A stretch of DNA of 64,000 nucleotides from Dyadobacter beijingensis DSM 21582 (GCF_000382205.1 NZ_KB907789.1:992001-1056000), one strand, 5' to 3'. Shown: positions 40,556-49,348, counted from the first letter of the stretch. Notes: generated by a model from the letters alone, not told the origin. Program-made: numbers and translations.

Positions 40556-41344
40556 ATGGATTTAAAACTTCAGAATAAAATCATTATCGTGACTGGCGGG
40601 GCCAAAGGCATTGGCGAAGGGATCGTGCAGGTTCTGGCATCCGAAGGCGCGATTCCCGTGATCGTGGGCAGAAATGCGGGAGATAACCAGAAGGTCGTCG
40701 ATGCGCTGGCTGCGCAAGGAAAAGAAGCATTTCAGGTAGCGGCAGAACTCACCCGGCCGGAAGCTTCCGAAAAAGCGGTCAATGCAGTGCTGGAAAAATA
40801 CGGCCGCATCGACGGGCTCGTCAACAATGCCGGCGTGAACGACGGTGTCGGCCTCGAAAACGGCACCTACGACGGTTTCATCGCTTCATTGCATAAAAAT
40901 GTCGTGCACTATTACCTGATGGCGCATTATGCATTGCCTGCGTTGAAAGCTTCCAAAGGCGCCATCGTCAATATCAGTTCCAAAACGGCGGATACCGGGC
41001 AGGGCGGCACGTCGGCTTATGCGGCCTCCAATGGCGGCCGTAATGCGCTCACGCGTGAATGGGCCGTGGAATTGCTCAAATACGGTATTCGCGTCAACTC
41101 GGTGATCGTTGCCGAATGCTGGACGCCGCTGTACGAAAAATGGATCGAAACATTGCCGAACCCGAAAGAAAAACTGGCGTCGATCACCGCGAATATCCCA
41201 TTGGAAAACCGCATGACCACCGCCGAGGAAATCGCGAATATGACCGTTTTCCTGCTTTCAGAAAGATCCAGCCACACAACCGGGCAGCTCATTTACGTCG
41301 ACGGCGGCTATGTCCACCTCGACCGCGCGCTCGCCAACTCCTGA
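40556..41344 (+). CDS. SDR-family oxidoreductase with Asn at the catalytic Lys position
   Basis: 262 residues from ATG 40556. NAD(P)-binding Rossmann motif TGGAKGIG (about 13-20), NNAG (90-93), catalytic Ser141/142 (IVNISS) and Tyr155 (SAYAASNGG). In the classical YxxxK motif the Lys is replaced by Asn159 (codon AAT at 41030-41032). The rest of the segment, GGRNALTREWAVELLKYGIRVNSV, is well conserved, so this looks like a real variation rather than decay. It lies between a FucP-like transporter and a zinc dehydrogenase; L-fucose dehydrogenase-type activity is one option. Confidence 0.88.
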   Translation: MDLKLQNKIIIVTGGAKGIGEGIVQVLASEGAIPVIVGRNAGDNQKVVDALAAQGKEAFQVAAELTRPEASEKAVNAVLEKYGRIDGLVNNAGVNDGVGLENGTYDGFIASLHKNVVHYYLMAHYALPALKASKGAIVNISSKTADTGQGGTSAYAASNGGRNALTREWAVELLKYGIRVNSVIVAECWTPLYEKWIETLPNPKEKLASITANIPLENRMTTAEEIANMTVFLLSERSSHTTGQLIYVDGGYVHLDRALANS

Positions 41345-41353
41345 CATCGATCC

Positions 41354-42367
41354 ATGGAAATACTCGTTTGCAACACGCCCGGCTCGTTCTCCTACGAGCA
41401 AGCGGAGGCGCCGGTTTCCAAGCCGGGCCATAGCATATTAAAAATCAGGAGGATAGGCATTTGCGGTACCGATCTGCACGCGTTCGAAGGAACGCAGCCT
41501 TTCTTCAACTATCCCCGGATACTGGGCCACGAACTGGCCGGAGAGATCGTCGAGACGGACGCGCCGGGATTTGTACCGGGTGAGGCCGTGACGTTTGTGC
41601 CCTATTTCAACTGCGGCAAATGCGTGGCCTGCCGCAATGGGAAACCCAACTGCTGTACCACCCTGAAAGTATCGGGTGTGCACATCGACGGCGGCATGGT
41701 GGAATATCTTTCCGTTCCTTCCTACTCGCTCGTACACGGCGACGGCCTGAGCTACGACGAGCTTGCCCTCGTGGAGCCGCTCGCGATAGGGGCGCATGGC
41801 GTACGCCGCGCGGACGTCCGTAAAGATGAATTTGTGTTGGTCGTCGGCGCGGGGCCCATTGGCCTGGGAACGATGGAATTTGCACGCATTGCAGGGGGAA
41901 AGGTAATCGCGCTGGATATCAACGACCAGCGCCTCGCATTCTGCCGCGACCGCATCGGCGTAGGCCATACCGTGAATGCGCTCACCGAAAACGTGACGGA
42001 ACGCCTCGCCGAGATTACGAACGGCGACATGCCTACGGTTGTAATCGACGCCACGGGTAACCTCCGGGCTATCAATACTGCATTTGCTTACCTCGCGCAT
42101 GGCGGCAAATATGTGCTCGTAGGCCTTCAAAAAGGCGAAATAGCATTCAGCCATCCCGAGTTCCACAAGCGGGAGGCTACATTAATGAGCAGCCGCAACG
42201 CCACCCGCGCCGATTTCGAGCATGTGATCCACAGTATGAAAAACGGGCTCGTAGACCCGAAAACATATATCACCCACCGCGTAGCATTCGGGCAAGTGAA
42301 GGATGAATTCGAAACCTGGCTCGACCCGGCTAATGGGGTTATTAAGGCGATGGTGGAGGTGGGGTGA
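41354..42367 (+). CDS. Zinc-dependent medium-chain alcohol/sugar dehydrogenase
   Basis: 337 residues. Catalytic zinc ligands appear in GICGTDLH and GHELAGE. The structural zinc site is the four-Cys cluster CGKCVACRNGKPNCC (about 84-98). The nucleotide-binding motif is GAGPIGLG (about 163-170). It belongs with L-iditol/threonine/galactitol dehydrogenases. It begins 9 bp after the SDR stop, so it is the third gene of the transporter operon and probably acts on the next intermediate of the same sugar. Confidence 0.9.
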   Translation: MEILVCNTPGSFSYEQAEAPVSKPGHSILKIRRIGICGTDLHAFEGTQPFFNYPRILGHELAGEIVETDAPGFVPGEAVTFVPYFNCGKCVACRNGKPNCCTTLKVSGVHIDGGMVEYLSVPSYSLVHGDGLSYDELALVEPLAIGAHGVRRADVRKDEFVLVVGAGPIGLGTMEFARIAGGKVIALDINDQRLAFCRDRIGVGHTVNALTENVTERLAEITNGDMPTVVIDATGNLRAINTAFAYLAHGGKYVLVGLQKGEIAFSHPEFHKREATLMSSRNATRADFEHVIHSMKNGLVDPKTYITHRVAFGQVKDEFETWLDPANGVIKAMVEVG

Positions 42368-42466
42368 CCGCCGACGACCGACCGCCGTTTTTTAGCCACG
42401 ATGTTGCGCCTTCGGCTGTTAATATCAGCGGTCGGCAGTCAGCGGCCGGCGGTCGGCGGTCGGCAA
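42368..42466. repeat. 7-bp-period GTCGGCG repeat tract with inverted copy
   Basis: Between two convergent genes. The left part (42368-42388) carries CGCCGAC-type units, the reverse complement of the right part (42431-42465), which reads six units of the form GTCGGCG, GTCGGCA, GTCAGCG, GCCGGCG, GTCGGCG, GTCGGCA. The two parts can pair as a hairpin, and TTTTTT at 42389-42394 follows the left part. The same heptamer family recurs at 49378-49407 and 63627-63717. Confidence 0.75.
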
Positions 42467-42467
42467 C

Positions 42468-43586
42468 TCAATTCGTTTTTTTGTAATTCAATATCGCCCA
42501 TCCATTCAGCACCGCGGCCATTGCGGCTACAATACCTAAATGCGGGAGGACGTCGGCGAAACTGCTGCCTTTGAGAATGACCATCCGCATGACTTCGATC
42601 ATGTACCGCACCGGGTTGACGCGGGTGATCATTTTCGCCCAGTCGGGCATGCTGTCGATCGATGTAAACAGCCCGCCCAGCAGTATGAACAGCATCATGA
42701 AGAAGAACATGATGAACATGGCCTGCTGCTGGGTGTCGCAAAACGTCGAAACGAGCAATCCGAAGCCCAGCACGGCGAGCAGGTACACGGAAATGAATGC
42801 ATAGAGCGTCAGCAAGCTACCCTCCGGCACGATCCCGTATACAAACCTGGCCACCAACAGCCCGATCGTAAAAACGACATTGGCCAGCACCCAGAAGGGG
42901 ATCAGTTTTCCCAGGATAAAAATGTGCTTCTTAATGGGGGTCACGTTGATCTGCTCGATGGTACCAATCTCCTTCTCCCGCACGATATTTAACGCAGTAA
43001 GAAACCCGCCTACCATCGTCACGAGGATCGCGAGGATGCCCGGCACAATGAATACCTTGTAATTCAGTACCGGATTGAACCAGTTGGATGCGACGACGTC
43101 GATCACGGGAAACTGGCTGAAACGCGGCGGCGTGACGAGCTGCATGCGTATATCCGCATTGAAATCACCGATGATACTGCCCAGATAGGAACCGCCAAGG
43201 CTGGCCTTCGTGCCATTGATCGCATTCACGGCCACGAAAAGCTTCTCATGGTCTTCCCGGATAAGGTTTCGCTCAAAATCGTGCGGAATTTCGAGGATCA
43301 GGTCGGCCTCGTCGGATTCGATCAGCCCGAATGCTTCTTTGAACGACCCATTATAGCTTGTCAGCCGGAAATAGCCCGATGCAACGATCTTCGAGATCAG
43401 CTTTTGAGAGTAGGGTGATTTGTCATGATCCACGACCGACAGATTGATATTCCTCACCTCGTAATCCGCCGCGAGCGGCATCAGTATCAGCTGCACCATC
43501 GGCATGAAAAAGATCAGCGCCACGATGGATTTGTCCCTGAAAATCTGCCGGAATTCTTTGCGTAACAAAAATCGTAATGTCCTCAT
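42468..43586 (-). CDS. ABC-2 type transporter permease
   Basis: 372 residues. One N-terminal membrane helix, a periplasmic region of about 150 residues (YEVRNINLSVVDHDKSPYSQKLIS) and five or six C-terminal helices, the layout of YbhS/YbhR-type permeases. It contains the conserved cytoplasmic VREKEIGTIEQINVTPIKK segment ahead of the helices. Its start overlaps the stop of the preceding permease gene by 4 bp (ATGA). Sixth gene of the TolC/HlyD/ABC exporter operon. Confidence 0.92.
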   Translation of the reverse strand: MRTLRFLLRKEFRQIFRDKSIVALIFFMPMVQLILMPLAADYEVRNINLSVVDHDKSPYSQKLISKIVASGYFRLTSYNGSFKEAFGLIESDEADLILEIPHDFERNLIREDHEKLFVAVNAINGTKASLGGSYLGSIIGDFNADIRMQLVTPPRFSQFPVIDVVASNWFNPVLNYKVFIVPGILAILVTMVGGFLTALNIVREKEIGTIEQINVTPIKKHIFILGKLIPFWVLANVVFTIGLLVARFVYGIVPEGSLLTLYAFISVYLLAVLGFGLLVSTFCDTQQQAMFIMFFFMMLFILLGGLFTSIDSMPDWAKMITRVNPVRYMIEVMRMVILKGSSFADVLPHLGIVAAMAAVLNGWAILNYKKTN

Positions 43587-44689
43587 TGCAAACGGATTTT
43601 AAAGCTTTTTAAACTGATCAGCAGCAAAAACAGGGTCATACCGAGCAAAATCAGCGTCTCTTTCCACAGCATCGAAATGCCTAATCCTTTGATCATAATG
43701 GATTTGACAATGATGTAAAACCACTTGGAAGGGACAATATTCGAAATGACCTGCAACGGTACGGGCATGTTTTCGATCGGGAACAGGAAGCCGCTGAACA
43801 TCATCGTCGGCAGCAGCATGCCCATCAGCGAGATGAGCATAGCGATTTGCTGGGACTCGGTTTTGATGGAAATGAATATCCCCAGCGCCAGGCAGGTAAT
43901 GATAAACAACGTGCTTTCTGCAAATAGCAGCGGGACGCTTCCCTTCACGGGCAAATCCAGTACGAAAACGCTCAGCAGCAGGATCGCCGTCACATTCACG
44001 AGCGACAACGCGAGGTAGGGAAATGCCTTGGCAAAAATAACCAGTACCGGCTTGAAGGGCGATACGAGCAGGATTTCCATCGTACCCGTTTCCTTTTCCC
44101 GGACGATGGAAATGGCCGTCATCATCACCGAAACGAGCATCAGCACCAGTGCCATCACGCCCGGCACGAACCCGTGGGCGCCTTTCAGCTGCGGGTTGTA
44201 GAGCATCCTCACCTCCGGCGTGATGCGGTACGGCATTTGCAGGTTTGCATTCACCTGGTTCTGGTAATCGAGTATGATCGAAGACAGGTAATTGGTGATC
44301 ATATTGGCCGTGTTCACATCGGTAGCGTCTGCAATGAGCTGGACCTGCGCCTTGTTGTGGTGCAGCAGATCTTCGTTGAAACCCTCCGGGAACACCACCA
44401 CCGCCTTGATTTTCCCTTGCCGGAAAGTGCTCAGAATTTCCTGGTGACTCAATGCGGCCTGCCGGATATTAAAGTACCGGCTCGACCCGATCTTCGTCAG
44501 CAGTTCCCACGAGGCATTGTCTTTCGCATAATCCACCACCAGTATTTCGGAGTCCTTCACTTCGTTGGTTAAGGCAAAACCAAAGATCAAAATCTGCGCA
44601 ATGGGCATCCCGAAGAGGATCAGCAGCGTGCGGCGGTCACGGAGGACATGGTAAAATTCCTTCCTGACAAATGCGAGAAACTGTTTCAT
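43583..44689 (-). CDS. ABC-2 type transporter permease
   Basis: 368 residues with the same layout as the next permease: one N-terminal helix with FVRKEFYHVLRDRRTLLILFGMPIAQILIFG, an extracytoplasmic domain, the cytoplasmic signature IVREKETGTMEILLVSPFKP, then a bundle of C-terminal helices. The two permeases probably form a heterodimer driven by the two ATPases upstream. It starts one base after the preceding ATPase gene ends, and overlaps the next permease by 4 bp. Confidence 0.93.
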   Translation of the reverse strand: MKQFLAFVRKEFYHVLRDRRTLLILFGMPIAQILIFGFALTNEVKDSEILVVDYAKDNASWELLTKIGSSRYFNIRQAALSHQEILSTFRQGKIKAVVVFPEGFNEDLLHHNKAQVQLIADATDVNTANMITNYLSSIILDYQNQVNANLQMPYRITPEVRMLYNPQLKGAHGFVPGVMALVLMLVSVMMTAISIVREKETGTMEILLVSPFKPVLVIFAKAFPYLALSLVNVTAILLLSVFVLDLPVKGSVPLLFAESTLFIITCLALGIFISIKTESQQIAMLISLMGMLLPTMMFSGFLFPIENMPVPLQVISNIVPSKWFYIIVKSIMIKGLGISMLWKETLILLGMTLFLLLISLKSFKIRLQ

Positions 44690-44690
44690 A

Positions 44691-45437
44691 CTAATCCCCT
44701 CTTTTGGCGCCGCGCGCGAGTTGATAAAAAACCTCGTCCATGGAACGTGCCTGAAAGCTGTGTTTCAGGTTTGTCGGCGTGTCGAGCACTTCCATTCTCC
44801 CATCCACCATAATGGATATACGGTTGCAGTATTCGGCCTCGTCCATATAATGCGTCGTCACGAAAACGGTAATGCCGCGGTCGGCCGCTTCGTAAATCAG
44901 GTCCCAAAACTGCCGCCGCGTCACCGGGTCGACGCCGCCGGTGGGCTCGTCGAGAAACACAATCTGCGGATCATGGAGCACGGCCACGGAGAACGAAAGC
45001 TTCTGCTTCCAGCCCAGCGGCAGCGAGGCCACCAGCTTGTTAGCCTCGGATTTTAAGCCAAGCACCCGAAGCAGTTCGTCGGTTTTGGATTTAATGCGTT
45101 CGTCGGAAAGGCCATAGATGCCGCCGAAAAACTCAATGTTTTCCCGCACGGTCAGATTTTCGTAAAGCGAAAACTTCTGGCTCATATAACCGATGTTCTT
45201 TTTGATCAGCTCGGTTTGGGTATACACATCATATCCTGCAATGGTGGCCTTTCCCGAGCTGGGCGACGACAGGCCGCACAGCATCCGCATGGCCGTCGTT
45301 TTACCCGCGCCGTTCGCGCCGAGAAAGCCGAAAATCTCTCCTTTGTGTACGTTGAATGTAATTTCGTTGGTAGCGATAAAATCTCCGAAGCGCTTCGTAA
45401 GCTTCTCGCAGACAATCACTTTATCGTCCTGCATCAT
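44691..45437 (-). CDS. ABC transporter ATP-binding protein (exporter, second ATPase)
   Basis: 248 residues. Walker A GANGAGKTT (about 39-47), Walker B IVFLDEPTGGVDP, H-loop TTHYMDEAE. The ABC signature is altered to LPLGWKQKL instead of LSGGxxQ, as seen in the second ATPase half of YbhF-type exporters, so ATP hydrolysis in the heterodimer may be asymmetric. Two adjacent ATGs (45437, 45434) are possible starts. Confidence 0.93.
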   Translation of the reverse strand: MMQDDKVIVCEKLTKRFGDFIATNEITFNVHKGEIFGFLGANGAGKTTAMRMLCGLSSPSSGKATIAGYDVYTQTELIKKNIGYMSQKFSLYENLTVRENIEFFGGIYGLSDERIKSKTDELLRVLGLKSEANKLVASLPLGWKQKLSFSVAVLHDPQIVFLDEPTGGVDPVTRRQFWDLIYEAADRGITVFVTTHYMDEAEYCNRISIMVDGRMEVLDTPTNLKHSFQARSMDEVFYQLARGAKRGD

Positions 45438-45449
45438 GGCTATGACATT

Positions 45450-46355
45450 TTAATGTAATAATTTGATAAATGAGTCCTCGATCGTCACATCGGCATCCTT
45501 CACCTCCACGCCCGTGAGCCCCTGCCCGCGCAGGTATGCCTGCAATGCCTCCGTATCCGTGTCGGCCAGGGTGGCGTGCGCGTACTCGCCGAACGCGTAG
45601 CTGCTCAGGATCGCCGGGTAGCTTTCCAATGCTTTCAGCAACCGGTACATTTCATGGGCCCGGACGGCCAGTAGCCGGTCGGGGTACGCGTTGACTATAT
45701 TCTGCGGCGTGTCTATCGACAGGATTTTGCCGCCCTGGATCAATGCGATACGGTCACAGAGCGAGGCTTCGTCCATGTAGGGCGTCGAAACGAGGATGGT
45801 AATGTGCTGTTCTTTCAACCGTTTCAGCATTTCCCAGAATTCCTTGCGCGACACGGGGTCCACGCCCGTGGTAGGTTCGTCGAGGAACAGCGTCGTCGGT
45901 TTGTGGATCAATGCGCAGCACAATGCGAGTTTCTGCTTCATACCGCCCGACAACTTGCCCGCCCGGCGGTTTTTGAATGGCTCGATCTGCACGTAAATGT
46001 CTTGGATCAAATGGTAGTTCTCCTCAATCGTCGTCCCGAACACGGTAGCGAAAAAATGCAGGTTTTCCTCGATGGTCAGGTCCTGGTAGAGCGAAAATTT
46101 ACCAGGCATATACCCTACCGAACTCCGTATCTGCCTGAAATCCCGAACAATATCATGGCCGTCCACGCTCGCCGAACCGCCGTCGGGCAGGAGCAGCGTC
46201 GTGAGCATGCGGAATATGCTCGACTTACCCGCGCCATCGGGACCAATGAGGCCGAAAAGCTCCCCTTTGTTCACGGAAAACGACACATCGTCCACCGCCA
46301 CGGTCTTCTCCTTGCCGTAAGTTTTGGTCAGGTTTTTGACAACAACCGCTTCCAT
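45450..46355 (-). CDS. ABC transporter ATP-binding protein (exporter, first ATPase)
   Basis: About 301 residues from ATG 46355, which shares its A with the TAA of the HlyD gene (TAATG), implying translational coupling. A start nine bases earlier (46364) is also open. Walker A GPDGAGKSS, intact signature LSGGMKQKL, Walker B LFLDEPTTGVDP, and STPYMDEAS in the H-loop position, where the usual His appears to be Pro or Tyr. A C-terminal extension of about 80 residues follows the core. It pairs with the next ATPase, which has an intact H-loop. Confidence 0.92.
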   Translation of the reverse strand: MEAVVVKNLTKTYGKEKTVAVDDVSFSVNKGELFGLIGPDGAGKSSIFRMLTTLLLPDGGSASVDGHDIVRDFRQIRSSVGYMPGKFSLYQDLTIEENLHFFATVFGTTIEENYHLIQDIYVQIEPFKNRRAGKLSGGMKQKLALCCALIHKPTTLFLDEPTTGVDPVSRKEFWEMLKRLKEQHITILVSTPYMDEASLCDRIALIQGGKILSIDTPQNIVNAYPDRLLAVRAHEMYRLLKALESYPAILSSYAFGEYAHATLADTDTEALQAYLRGQGLTGVEVKDADVTIEDSFIKLLH

Positions 46356-47290
46356 TATTGCCATGCGACTTCTCCGTACATGCCTATTTTCAGGTAACCG
46401 TCATTCTTCACACGGATCTTCACCGCGTACACAAGGTTAGCGCGTTCGTCTTTCGTCTGGATCGTTTTGGGCGTGAATTCGGCCTTGTTGCTGATCCATT
46501 CGATCGTTCCCGGGAGCTCGCGGTACTTTCCTTCGGCGCTGTCTACCAGCACTTTCACTTGCTGGTCCAGTTTGATACCCGTCAGCTGGTCGCCCGTCAC
46601 GTAGGCGCGCAGGATGATCGTCGAGAGGTCGGCCACTTTGTACAAAGGCTTACCGGCCGCCGCCACCTCGTTGGCCTCCGCATATTTGGTGAGCACCGTC
46701 CCATTCACCTCGTTCACGATCTTCGACTTCGCCAGCTGATCATTAATCTGCTCAATCTGAACATATAACGGCAGCACATCGGCCCGGAGGCCGGACGTTT
46801 GCGTTTTCAGCACAGACGTCTGCGCGGCATCCTGCTTGCGGATCACGTCCAGCTGTTTTTGCAGTTCTTCCACCTGCGCATTGATGTCGTCGAGTTGCTT
46901 GGGCGTCGCCGCATCGGCTTTCAGGAGGTTCTGAACACGTTTTTGTTCGTGCAGCAAATTATCGAGACGAACCTGCGAAACGGCGATTTGCTGCTTATAG
47001 ACATTGGTTTGCGCCGCAATGTCCGGCAACCGGCTGCCGGTGGCGCGGATTTGGGCTTCGAGCTGCTTTTTGCGTAAAAACAGTTGCAGGCTGTCGATGT
47101 ACCCCACCGTTTGCCCGGCTTTCAGTTGCTGGCCTTCTTCGAGGTTCAGCGCCACAATGCGGCCTGTGGCTTCGGCCGAAACGATCGTCTCCACCGCTTC
47201 GAACGTCCCCGATGCGTCGTATGGATTTTCTTTCCCTTTGCACGCTGCCAAAGCGGCAGCCATGATGATCAGATATGAAGTGGTTTTCAT
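46355..47290 (-). CDS. HlyD-family periplasmic adaptor lipoprotein
   Basis: About 311 residues from ATG 47290 (MKTTSYLIIMAAALAACKGK), giving a lipobox AAAC-type Cys17. The frame extends to 47317, but that would overlap tolC and spoil the signal peptide. Membrane-fusion layout: N-terminal beta-barrel and half lipoyl domain (GTFEAVETIVSAEATGRIVALNLEEGQQL), a long coiled coil (about 65-180, LEAQIRATGSRLPDI to DVIRKQDAAQ), then the second lipoyl half (KIVNEVNGTVLTKYAEANEVAAAGKPLYKV). It should bridge the ABC-2 permeases to the TolC channel. Confidence 0.93.
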   Translation of the reverse strand: MKTTSYLIIMAAALAACKGKENPYDASGTFEAVETIVSAEATGRIVALNLEEGQQLKAGQTVGYIDSLQLFLRKKQLEAQIRATGSRLPDIAAQTNVYKQQIAVSQVRLDNLLHEQKRVQNLLKADAATPKQLDDINAQVEELQKQLDVIRKQDAAQTSVLKTQTSGLRADVLPLYVQIEQINDQLAKSKIVNEVNGTVLTKYAEANEVAAAGKPLYKVADLSTIILRAYVTGDQLTGIKLDQQVKVLVDSAEGKYRELPGTIEWISNKAEFTPKTIQTKDERANLVYAVKIRVKNDGYLKIGMYGEVAWQ

Positions 47291-47309
47291 GATTTTGTCG
47301 TTAAATGCA

Positions 47310-48572
47310 TTATTCAATGGTGGTTCCCAATGTGTTATCGAGGTTATATTCCGACATCAGCAGCTGGATGCCATGGAGAATCTTGTTCTGCCGCGCGGCG
47401 TCTTCGGCATTCACTTCCCGCAGAAAATCGTTCGTATTGATCACGCCGTTTTCGAGCTGGGCGGCCGATGTCGTTTTAATGCCCTCTCGGAGGGCGATAA
47501 TCTCGTCGTCGGTCGTGAGCAACTGGCGGAAACGGCTCAGTTCTGCGTTCTGCTGGCGCGCGGCGAGGTTGGTGTTGAAAAGAAATGTCTCTTTTTGCAG
47601 CTGAATGGCATCCCGGCTGTTCCGCACCAGCTCGCGGTCCTTTTTTACCGTATAAAGTCCTGAAAGCGACCAGTTCAGCCGCACGCCCGTGATGTAGTAC
47701 GGGTCAAACCCGTTGCTGAGGATATTCAATGCCGGCCTTCCGTAGCCGCCCTGGAAGAAAAAGTTGAGCCGGGGCCGGTTGCGCACATCGATCATTTGCG
47801 ACTGGATATCCAGGCTGCGGTGCTGCGCCTCGTACAATTTCAGCTCCGGGCGGCTGATCTCGCGGTTGCCCGCCAGTTCCGCCGGCCTTTCCAGCACCGC
47901 CGAATCGCCCAGCGTCCGGCCGGTGAGCAAGCCCAGCATATCCAGGTAGGCTTTCCGGCTGGCATTCAGGTCGATCGTACGCTGGTCGGCTTTCAGCAAC
48001 TCGGCCTTGAATGTATTGGCATTGCTTTTAAATGCGGTGCCGTTGTCGATGAGTGCCTGTACCTTTTTAATACCGAGATGAATATCTTTTTTCAGCAACT
48101 CATTCTGTTTCAGCTGCTCTTCCAGCATTAATATGCCAAAAAACAGCTGGTTCACCCGCTCATTCAGTTTGTACAGCTCCACTTCCAGCTTCTGCGACTC
48201 CACCTGCGCATTCGCCTCGTGCGAGCGGACCTGCGTGCGGACGTTCCCGCCGTCGTAAATGACCTGGTTCACCTCGCCGAGCACCTTGTACTGGTCCTTG
48301 TTGAGTGTCGGGAACTCCACGCCGGGCACCGATACCGGCAGTTTGAACTCCGTCACGGCCGACTGGTAAGTAGCCTGCCCCAGGACGCTCAGCTGGGGCA
48401 GATAGCCTTTGGCCGCATTGCTCACCGAATAGTCGCGCGTTTTCTCGATAAGCCCCTGCTGGCGGATCATCGGGTAATTCTTCCGCGCGAGCTGGTAGGC
48501 GTCCCGGATCGTCAGCGACTGCGCCTGCGCGCCCAGGGCGGCGAGTGCCAGGCAGCTGAAAATCATTCGCAT
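47310..48572 (-). CDS. TolC-family outer membrane efflux channel
   Basis: About 420 residues from ATG 48572 (MRMIFSCLALAALGAQAQ); ATG 48590 is also open. Signal peptide followed by two tandem TolC-type halves, each a pair of long helices with beta strands: LTIRDAYQLARKNYPMIRQQG, then VLGEVNQVIYDGGNVRTQV in the first half and ITGVRLNWSLSGLYTVKKDRE in the second. First gene of the exporter operon; the predicted TetR operator lies 37 bp upstream of this start. Confidence 0.93.
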   Translation of the reverse strand: MRMIFSCLALAALGAQAQSLTIRDAYQLARKNYPMIRQQGLIEKTRDYSVSNAAKGYLPQLSVLGQATYQSAVTEFKLPVSVPGVEFPTLNKDQYKVLGEVNQVIYDGGNVRTQVRSHEANAQVESQKLEVELYKLNERVNQLFFGILMLEEQLKQNELLKKDIHLGIKKVQALIDNGTAFKSNANTFKAELLKADQRTIDLNASRKAYLDMLGLLTGRTLGDSAVLERPAELAGNREISRPELKLYEAQHRSLDIQSQMIDVRNRPRLNFFFQGGYGRPALNILSNGFDPYYITGVRLNWSLSGLYTVKKDRELVRNSRDAIQLQKETFLFNTNLAARQQNAELSRFRQLLTTDDEIIALREGIKTTSAAQLENGVINTNDFLREVNAEDAARQNKILHGIQLLMSEYNLDNTLGTTIE

Positions 48573-48608
48573 TTTCACTTCATTAATCATTTTATTTATT
48601 CGTTTTAT

Positions 48609-48624
48609 TTAATCATTTGATTAA
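48609..48624. promoter_or_regulatory. TetR operator upstream of the exporter operon (TTAATCATTTGATTAA)
   Basis: 16 bp palindrome with perfect 7 bp arms TTAATCA/TGATTAA around TT. It sits 37 bp upstream of the tolC start. The same palindrome with AA in the centre occurs upstream of tetR (49353-49368), i.e. the two sites are reverse complements. A shared operator is the simple reading. Confidence 0.75.
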
Positions 48625-48681
48625 TATATGGGCAAAAAAAATCAGGTGGATCAGCCTCGAATTGTCGTTCCGCACGCCTGA

Positions 48682-49293
48682 TCAGCTATGGTCGAGCATC
48701 AGTTTCATCCACATCGGGATAAGTTTTTTGCGCTGTTCCATCATTTGCCGGTAAAAATCCTCATTGCCCATGATCGGCTGCAAAACCGGCTTGGCTACAA
48801 ATGGGAACAGGTTCATACCAAGCAGATTAATGACAAAATGCAGCGGATTAATATCGCTCCTGCGCTCCATCAGCTGCCGCACGAAGGCCGATTCCTTCAA
48901 TATCTTCGGCGCTTGCAGGCGGTTGGCGAGCTGTTCGGGGTTGTTACGGATCTCGCTGAGCACGAAAATGGGCAAGTCGGGATGTTCGAGGAGCATGTTA
49001 ATATAGTTCTCGGTAATATTTTCCAGCTTTTCGTCCAATGTGGTTGATGCGTCGTTCAGGATCGGGGCCAGCACGCCGAAGAGCTTCTCGATCCGTTCGG
49101 CCATCACGATCTGGAAAAGCTTCTCCTTGCTGCGGAAGTAGTAATTCAGCAATGCAAGGTTGATACCCGCTTCCTCGGCAATGTCCCTGGTGCGTGCATT
49201 GCCATACCCTTTTTTGGTAAAAACAACGCCCGCCGCCTCTTTGATCTTCTCTTCCGTACTCAGATCCAACGCTTCCTTTTTCGCCTTCGCCAT
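48682..49293 (-). CDS. TetR/AcrR-family regulator of the exporter operon
   Basis: 203 residues. N-terminal helix-turn-helix (about 10-60: TEEKIKEAAGVVFTKKGYGNARTRDIAEEAGINLALLNYYFRSKEKLFQIV). The C-terminal ligand-binding part is helical and unassigned. It lies directly upstream of tolC on the same strand with 109 bp between. A 16 bp palindrome is found both in its own promoter region and in front of tolC, so it probably represses itself and the exporter until a toxic compound binds. Confidence 0.93.
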   Translation of the reverse strand: MAKAKKEALDLSTEEKIKEAAGVVFTKKGYGNARTRDIAEEAGINLALLNYYFRSKEKLFQIVMAERIEKLFGVLAPILNDASTTLDEKLENITENYINMLLEHPDLPIFVLSEIRNNPEQLANRLQAPKILKESAFVRQLMERRSDINPLHFVINLLGMNLFPFVAKPVLQPIMGNEDFYRQMMEQRKKLIPMWMKLMLDHS

Positions 49294-49316
49294 TTGCCGT
49301 TTTCAGTTTGATACGT

Positions 49317-49348
49317 CAAAGGTAAAAGCGTTTTCTGGTTTAACCAAA
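49317..49348 (-). promoter_or_regulatory. Promoter of tetR (TTTG-N20-TACCTTTG)
   Basis: On the minus strand, -33 TTTG (complement of 49345-49348) and -7 TACCTTTG (complement of 49317-49324) are separated by 20 bp, matching the Bacteroidota consensus. The -7 box ends 23 bp before the tetR ATG. The palindrome TTAATCAAATGATTAA lies just upstream of the -33 box, and TGGTTTAACCA (49336-49346) lies between the boxes. Confidence 0.75.

Noticed and set aside
42368..42466. CRISPR-like array
   Set aside because: The units are 7 bp with no spacers, so it is a tandem simple repeat, not a CRISPR.
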